This document shows, in pieces, positions 60,575 through 64,000 of a stretch of 64,000 bases of DNA (positions are counted from its first letter, which is position 1; the number at the start of each line of letters is the position of its first letter). The translations under genes and the position numbers were made by a program. The notes beneath the pieces are model-generated. The model made no database searches and had not been told where the DNA came from. It worked only from the letters and a program-made list of their open reading frames with translations. The stretch comes from Zeimonas sp964538505 (GTDB lineage: Bacteria; Pseudomonadota; Gammaproteobacteria; Burkholderiales; Burkholderiaceae_E), in contig CAZIDY010000010.1 of assembly GCA_964538505.1 (NCBI GenBank), positions 29,576-93,575 of the forward strand, read 5' to 3'.

Positions 60575-63375
60575 GCCATGGCTCCTTGCTTCGATTCATC
60601 TCGACCCGAAGCTGCGGCCGACCGCCCGGCTGCGGGTGCGCCGAGCAACTGGCCGTCGGATACACGTCGGATGCGGATACGCATCACGTCCGATCCGCTG
60701 CCGGTACCGTCGGTAAGCTTCAGCGACAGATCGGTGAGCGAGTTCAGGCTCGGCAGGCCTAGGTCCTTCGCGTACGGCGTCTTCCAGTGATCGAACTGCC
60801 CGATCATCAGAACGGTATCGGGACGGATGCCCTCGCGCAACACCGCGTTGCCTTCGGTGCGCCCCGACACCGACTCGAGCACGAGCCGCTCGCCCTCGAC
60901 GATGCCGAGCCGGCGCGCCGTGCTGCGGTTGATGATGACGCCCCGGTGGCCGGCGACGTTGTTCGCGACTTCGTTGATCAGCGGCAGGCCGACATTCGCG
61001 CCCCAGCTGTACTGCATCGAGCGCGCGGTGAGCGCCCAGAACGGGAACTCGTCCGGGTCGCGACCGTACTCGCGCGCGTACTCGATCCAGATCTCCGGGA
61101 AGCGCTCGTAGGTAGGCAGGAACTCGTATTCGGCGAGCTGATGCTCCCACCACGAGACGCCGATCTCGTGCAGCCGGTTCGCCAGCTGGCGTCCGTGACG
61201 CACGACGCGCTCCTGGTACGGCAGCTCGAAGCGCAGATTCTGGCGCTCGAGCGCGGGATAGATGTACCAGTCGAGCTGCGGGAACGGACGCAGCAGATAT
61301 CCGTTCTCCTTGAACCATTCGAGATCGCGTACCTCGTCGCCGCCGGTGAGGTCATGGCTCGCCGCCTTCGCAATGGCGTTCCACACCTCGTCGGAGCGCG
61401 GCGCCTTCGTTTCGTCGAGCGAATAGTCGAAGGCACCCTTGCGGTCGCGCAGCGCCATGCCGGCGGCGCCCTTGTTCACCGCGCGCACGTACTCGGGCAG
61501 GATGCCCGCCCGCTCGGCGAACGCGGTGGAGATGTCGGTGAAGTCCATCGTGTCGCAGGGCGACTCGACGGCCGGCTGGCGGATCGCCCACCCCTCGTGC
61601 TTCCAGAACTGCTCGGTGAACTTCGTGCTGCCGATGCGGATGATCTGCGTGCTCTCGAGATCGAGCGCCTCGGGCAGCAGGATGTCGGCGAAATGGTTCG
61701 TCTCGTCCTCGGTGTACGAGAAGGCGACGATGAACGGGAACTCGGCCAGCCGCTCGGCGATCTCGGGCGCATTCCACGACGAGATCGCCGGGTTCGTGCG
61801 GTAGCAGATCCACATGTCGGGCGGCGTCGTGCGCGGCCAGTTCTCGGGCGCCTTCTTCTGGAAGAGCCACGGCAGGTGTGCCGGACCCAGCGCCGGCGAC
61901 CACGGCGAATCGGAAACCAGTGGAACGAGCGTCTTGTACGCGTTGCGGATGTGCGGCTGGCGCATCCAGCCTTCGCGCGAGGTTTCGTTGAACTGGTACT
62001 GCATCAGCCCGTCAGGGCCCGGCAGCACCGAACCGACGCGCGACACCGCCGGCCGCACGAGCTTCACCGCCGTGCCGAGCGTGCCGCCGGGAACCTCGAG
62101 CGCGCCGACGAGCACGGCGAGCATCGTGCGCGCCCAGCAGCAGTGAAAGCCGCCCCAGCCGTTGTTCACCGACTTGCCGACCATCACGGCAACCGGTCGG
62201 AAGGGCAGCGTCTTGCCCTCGATCTCGATCGTCTGCCCGATGCAGGCGTGCGCCACATACTCGTCGGCGATGCGCCGGATCGTCTCGGCCGGCACGCCGC
62301 ATTCCTCGGCGGCCCATTCGGGCGAGTACTGGTGCATGTGATCGAGGAACACGCGGAACGACGGCCGGGCGACGGCCGCTTCGTGCTCGATTCGCTCGTC
62401 GTCGGGGCCGTGCTCGACGCCGGCGAGCGTGTACTCGCCGTCGAGCGCCGGTTCCTTCAGGCTCGGGTCGTCGAAGACTTTCGCACGCGCATCGGCGAGG
62501 TCCCACATCAGCGGCTTGCCGCTCTCGGGGTCGCGCAGGAACCAGCCGTTCGGGCCGACCAGATACGGCGAGCTGCTGCGGTCGCGCAGGAACGGCACGT
62601 CGCACACCTGCGACCAGCCGCGCTCGTGAACGATGCGATGGATGAGCGCGAACAGGAACGCAGCGTCGGTCTTCGGGCGGATCGGAACCCATTCGGCCGA
62701 CAGCGCGCCGGTGACCGAAAGATGCGGCTCGACCTGGACGCGCTTGGCGCCGCGCACGCGCGCATCGGCTTCGCGCCAGATGCCGACGACACCGCCGGAC
62801 GCCTCGACGTTGTTGCCGCAGTTGATGATGTAGTTCACGTACGGCGTGTCGGGCGACACGATGAACGCGCGATGCCACAGCTCGCCGTACAGGTGCTCGG
62901 AGTGATAGCACTTCACGCCCTGCCCGGCCCCATAGCCCTGGTCGATAGGACCCCATGCAGCCATGAAGGCGGGGAAGCTCCCCATGTACTGGACAGGCGT
63001 TCCACCGCCGCCGGTAGAGGTGGCCAGGCGCGGCACCCCTTCCTCGTTCAGCAGCCCCTTCGCGCGGATCTCGCGCATCTTCGCGCCGACGATGTCGAGC
63101 GCCTCGTCCCAGCTGATGGGAACAAAACCGGGATCCTGGTCGCGCCCCTTCTTCGGGTTCGTGCGCTTCATCGGCTGCCGGATCCGGTTCGGGTTGTACG
63201 TCTTCTGGATCAGCCCGTAGGCCTTCACGCAGACGCGCCCGCCGCCGGGATGCTTGCCGCTGATGTCGTAGTTCGATTCGACGCGCGTGGCGACGCCGTC
63301 CTCGACCTCGACCTTCATCAGGTCAGGACCAGCCACGCACTGGTAGCAGTAGACGGGAACCTTCTTCGAAGCCAT
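60571..63375 (-). CDS. molybdopterin-dependent oxidoreductase catalytic subunit (possible phenylacetyl-CoA oxidoreductase PadB-like)
   Basis: A 934-residue DMSO-reductase-family protein with no Tat or Sec signal, so cytoplasmic. The N-terminal cluster site shows C10, C13 and C49 but Pro17 where the third Cys of CX2CX3CX27C is expected. Further motifs are FVPISWDEALDIVGAKMREI, VKCYHSEHLYGELWHR (a Cys that may ligate Mo), NEVANNVAGHRGVIINRSTA and the molydopterin domain IVEGERLVLESVSG. Cytoplasmic location, a fused FeS/membrane partner and a CoA thioesterase fit an aryl-CoA oxidoreductase such as PadBCD, but the substrate is inferred only. Confidence 0.82.
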   Translation of the reverse strand: MASKKVPVYCYQCVAGPDLMKVEVEDGVATRVESNYDISGKHPGGGRVCVKAYGLIQKTYNPNRIRQPMKRTNPKKGRDQDPGFVPISWDEALDIVGAKMREIRAKGLLNEEGVPRLATSTGGGGTPVQYMGSFPAFMAAWGPIDQGYGAGQGVKCYHSEHLYGELWHRAFIVSPDTPYVNYIINCGNNVEASGGVVGIWREADARVRGAKRVQVEPHLSVTGALSAEWVPIRPKTDAAFLFALIHRIVHERGWSQVCDVPFLRDRSSSPYLVGPNGWFLRDPESGKPLMWDLADARAKVFDDPSLKEPALDGEYTLAGVEHGPDDERIEHEAAVARPSFRVFLDHMHQYSPEWAAEECGVPAETIRRIADEYVAHACIGQTIEIEGKTLPFRPVAVMVGKSVNNGWGGFHCCWARTMLAVLVGALEVPGGTLGTAVKLVRPAVSRVGSVLPGPDGLMQYQFNETSREGWMRQPHIRNAYKTLVPLVSDSPWSPALGPAHLPWLFQKKAPENWPRTTPPDMWICYRTNPAISSWNAPEIAERLAEFPFIVAFSYTEDETNHFADILLPEALDLESTQIIRIGSTKFTEQFWKHEGWAIRQPAVESPCDTMDFTDISTAFAERAGILPEYVRAVNKGAAGMALRDRKGAFDYSLDETKAPRSDEVWNAIAKAASHDLTGGDEVRDLEWFKENGYLLRPFPQLDWYIYPALERQNLRFELPYQERVVRHGRQLANRLHEIGVSWWEHQLAEYEFLPTYERFPEIWIEYAREYGRDPDEFPFWALTARSMQYSWGANVGLPLINEVANNVAGHRGVIINRSTARRLGIVEGERLVLESVSGRTEGNAVLREGIRPDTVLMIGQFDHWKTPYAKDLGLPSLNSLTDLSLKLTDGTGSGSDVMRIRIRRVSDGQLLGAPAAGRSAAASGRDESKQGAMA

Positions 63376-63525
63376 GGCGATGTCTCCCTCGGGACGATTG
63401 TGGCGTCCGCCTGCAGGGCAAACCTTAACGCGCCTCAAGAACGAGGACCGGAACGCGACTTTCAGGCGCCCTCCTCGGCGTGGCGCGCGGCCCGCAGACG
63501 CGGCGCGTGGCACCGGAGCGGACGC

Positions 63526-63550
63526 AAAAAAGCCACCCCGTGGGGTGGCT
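63526..63550 (-). terminator. Rho-independent terminator of the rRNA operon
   Basis: AGCCACCCC and GGGGTGGCT form a 9-bp stem with a 2-base loop, followed on the minus strand by six T, about 20 bases past the 5S end. The A-run on the other strand may also help to end any convergent transcription. Confidence 0.9.
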
Positions 63551-63568
63551 TCTTCGCGTCGGAGAATT

Positions 63569-63682
63569 GCCTGACGATGACCTACTTTCACAGGCGAGAT
63601 GCCCACTATCATCGGCGCTGCGGCGTTTCACGGTCCTGTTCGGGATGGGAAGGGGTGGTTCCACCGCGCTATGGTCGTCAGA
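63569..63682 (-). rRNA. rrf: 5S ribosomal RNA
   Basis: The minus strand reads TCTGACGACCATAGC, CCCATCCCGAACAGG, GCGCCGATGATAGTG, then GAAAGTAGGTCATCGTCAGG: the loop B/C and D/E motifs of bacterial 5S RNA, with complementary ends TCTGACGACC / GGTCATCGTCAGG. Ends are estimated to within a few bases. Confidence 0.95.
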
Positions 63683-63861
63683 CGTAACTTTTCGCCCACC
63701 CGCGCGCCGGTTGCCGGCTGCGGAAGGACCAATCCGGGAAGAAGATATCGAGACAGCCTCTCGTGACCTGTTTCGTCGCACCCGGTGGGTATCCGGGCAC
63801 GGGGTTGTGAGGCGCACACACAACCTTGCGGTATCACGCTGAGCTGATTCGCAAAGTTATA

Positions 63862-64000
63862 GGGTCAAGCCTCACGGGCAATTAGTACCGGTTAGCTGAA
63901 CGCATTACTGCGCTTCCACACCCGGCCTATCAACGTCCTGGTCTAGGACGACCCTTCAGGGGGATCGAGTCCCCAGGGAGATCTCATCTTCAGGCGAGTT
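63862..64000 (-). rRNA. rrl: 23S ribosomal RNA, 3' end (partial)
   Basis: The minus strand from the window edge reads AACTCGCCTGAAGATGAGAT, then CCCTGAAGGGTCGTCCTAGAC, GTTGATAGGCCGGGTGTGGA and GGTACTAATTGCCCGTGAGG, the last 140 bases or so of proteobacterial 23S rRNA. The gene continues past base 64000. About 180 bases of spacer, without a tRNA, separate it from 5S. Confidence 0.95.

Noticed and set aside
63683..63861. tRNA in the 23S-5S spacer
   Set aside because: No cloverleaf or TTCGA/CCA-type pattern was found; the spacer appears empty.

Overview
This 64 kb, high-GC window comes from a Gram-negative betaproteobacterium, most likely of the order Burkholderiales. The evidence is several conserved chromosomal blocks: recA-recX-(DUF2889)-sucC-sucD-terC near pilA, and tyrS-M23 peptidase-anmK-erpA-argC-rpsI-rplM. 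Two Neisseria/Burkholderia-type porins, Coq7 and a 23S-5S rRNA tail read on the minus strand fit the same placement. Most genes are housekeeping, and many are joined by 4-base ATGA or GTGA overlaps.

Layout. 0-3 kb: two glutathione-transferase-fold genes, an Rpn-type nuclease and a DUF1640 coiled-coil protein. 3.1-3.9 kb: a decayed group II intron lying just past the pilA terminator hairpin. 3.9-7.6 kb: type IV pilin, a ferredoxin reductase-like flavoprotein, two more DUF1640 copies, an intact RHH/PIN toxin-antitoxin pair and a decayed PIN pair. 7.6-11 kb: a class II cyclic-nucleotide phosphodiesterase, a CHASE2 adenylate cyclase and an FHA protein, apparently one signalling unit. 11-14.5 kb: terC, sucD, sucC, DUF2889. 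14.6-16.6 kb: a RAYT transposase flanked by inverted REP-like palindromes. 16.8-24.4 kb: recX, recA (LexA box), pncC, pgpA, thiL, nusB, ribH, ribBA, ribE, ribD. 24.5-30.8 kb: a ThDP enzyme, an HTH-nucleotidyltransferase/HEPN pair, glyA, a histidine phosphatase, a YbhB protein and dtd. 30.8-37.4 kb: tyrS, M23 peptidase, anmK, erpA, argC, rpsI, rplM. 37.5-46.5 kb: a Phd/PIN pair, a predicted C-rich small RNA, an OsmC protein, coq7, two porins, MarR, an aryl-CoA ligase and a three-gene XRE/AbiEii/Panacea module. 46.6-63.4 kb: fadD, a lipoprotein aminopeptidase, two M20 amidohydrolases, ldcA, acetoacetate-CoA ligase, a small basic protein followed by a second C-rich RNA element, LysR plus a lipase-like hydrolase, and a three-gene operon of molybdopterin oxidoreductase, fused FeS/membrane subunit and thioesterase. 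The end holds the rrn terminator, 5S rRNA and the 3' part of 23S rRNA.

The most unusual items are: (i) a lumazine synthase (RibH) with 39 consecutive aspartates in a C-terminal extension; (ii) a three-gene XRE-HTH / AbiEii nucleotidyltransferase / Panacea operon, a plausible tripartite toxin-antitoxin or defence module; (iii) a predicted ~62-nt RNA with a strong promoter, a CUCCUCCUCC loop and a terminator, plus a related element after a small Arg-rich ORF, recalling anti-Shine-Dalgarno 'cuckoo'/CcsR RNAs; (iv) a RAYT with cognate palindromes, one copy lying 23 kb away; (v) an intron relic beside a terminator hairpin. No prophage, CRISPR array or tRNA gene was seen. All functions are read from sequence motifs; no database search was run.
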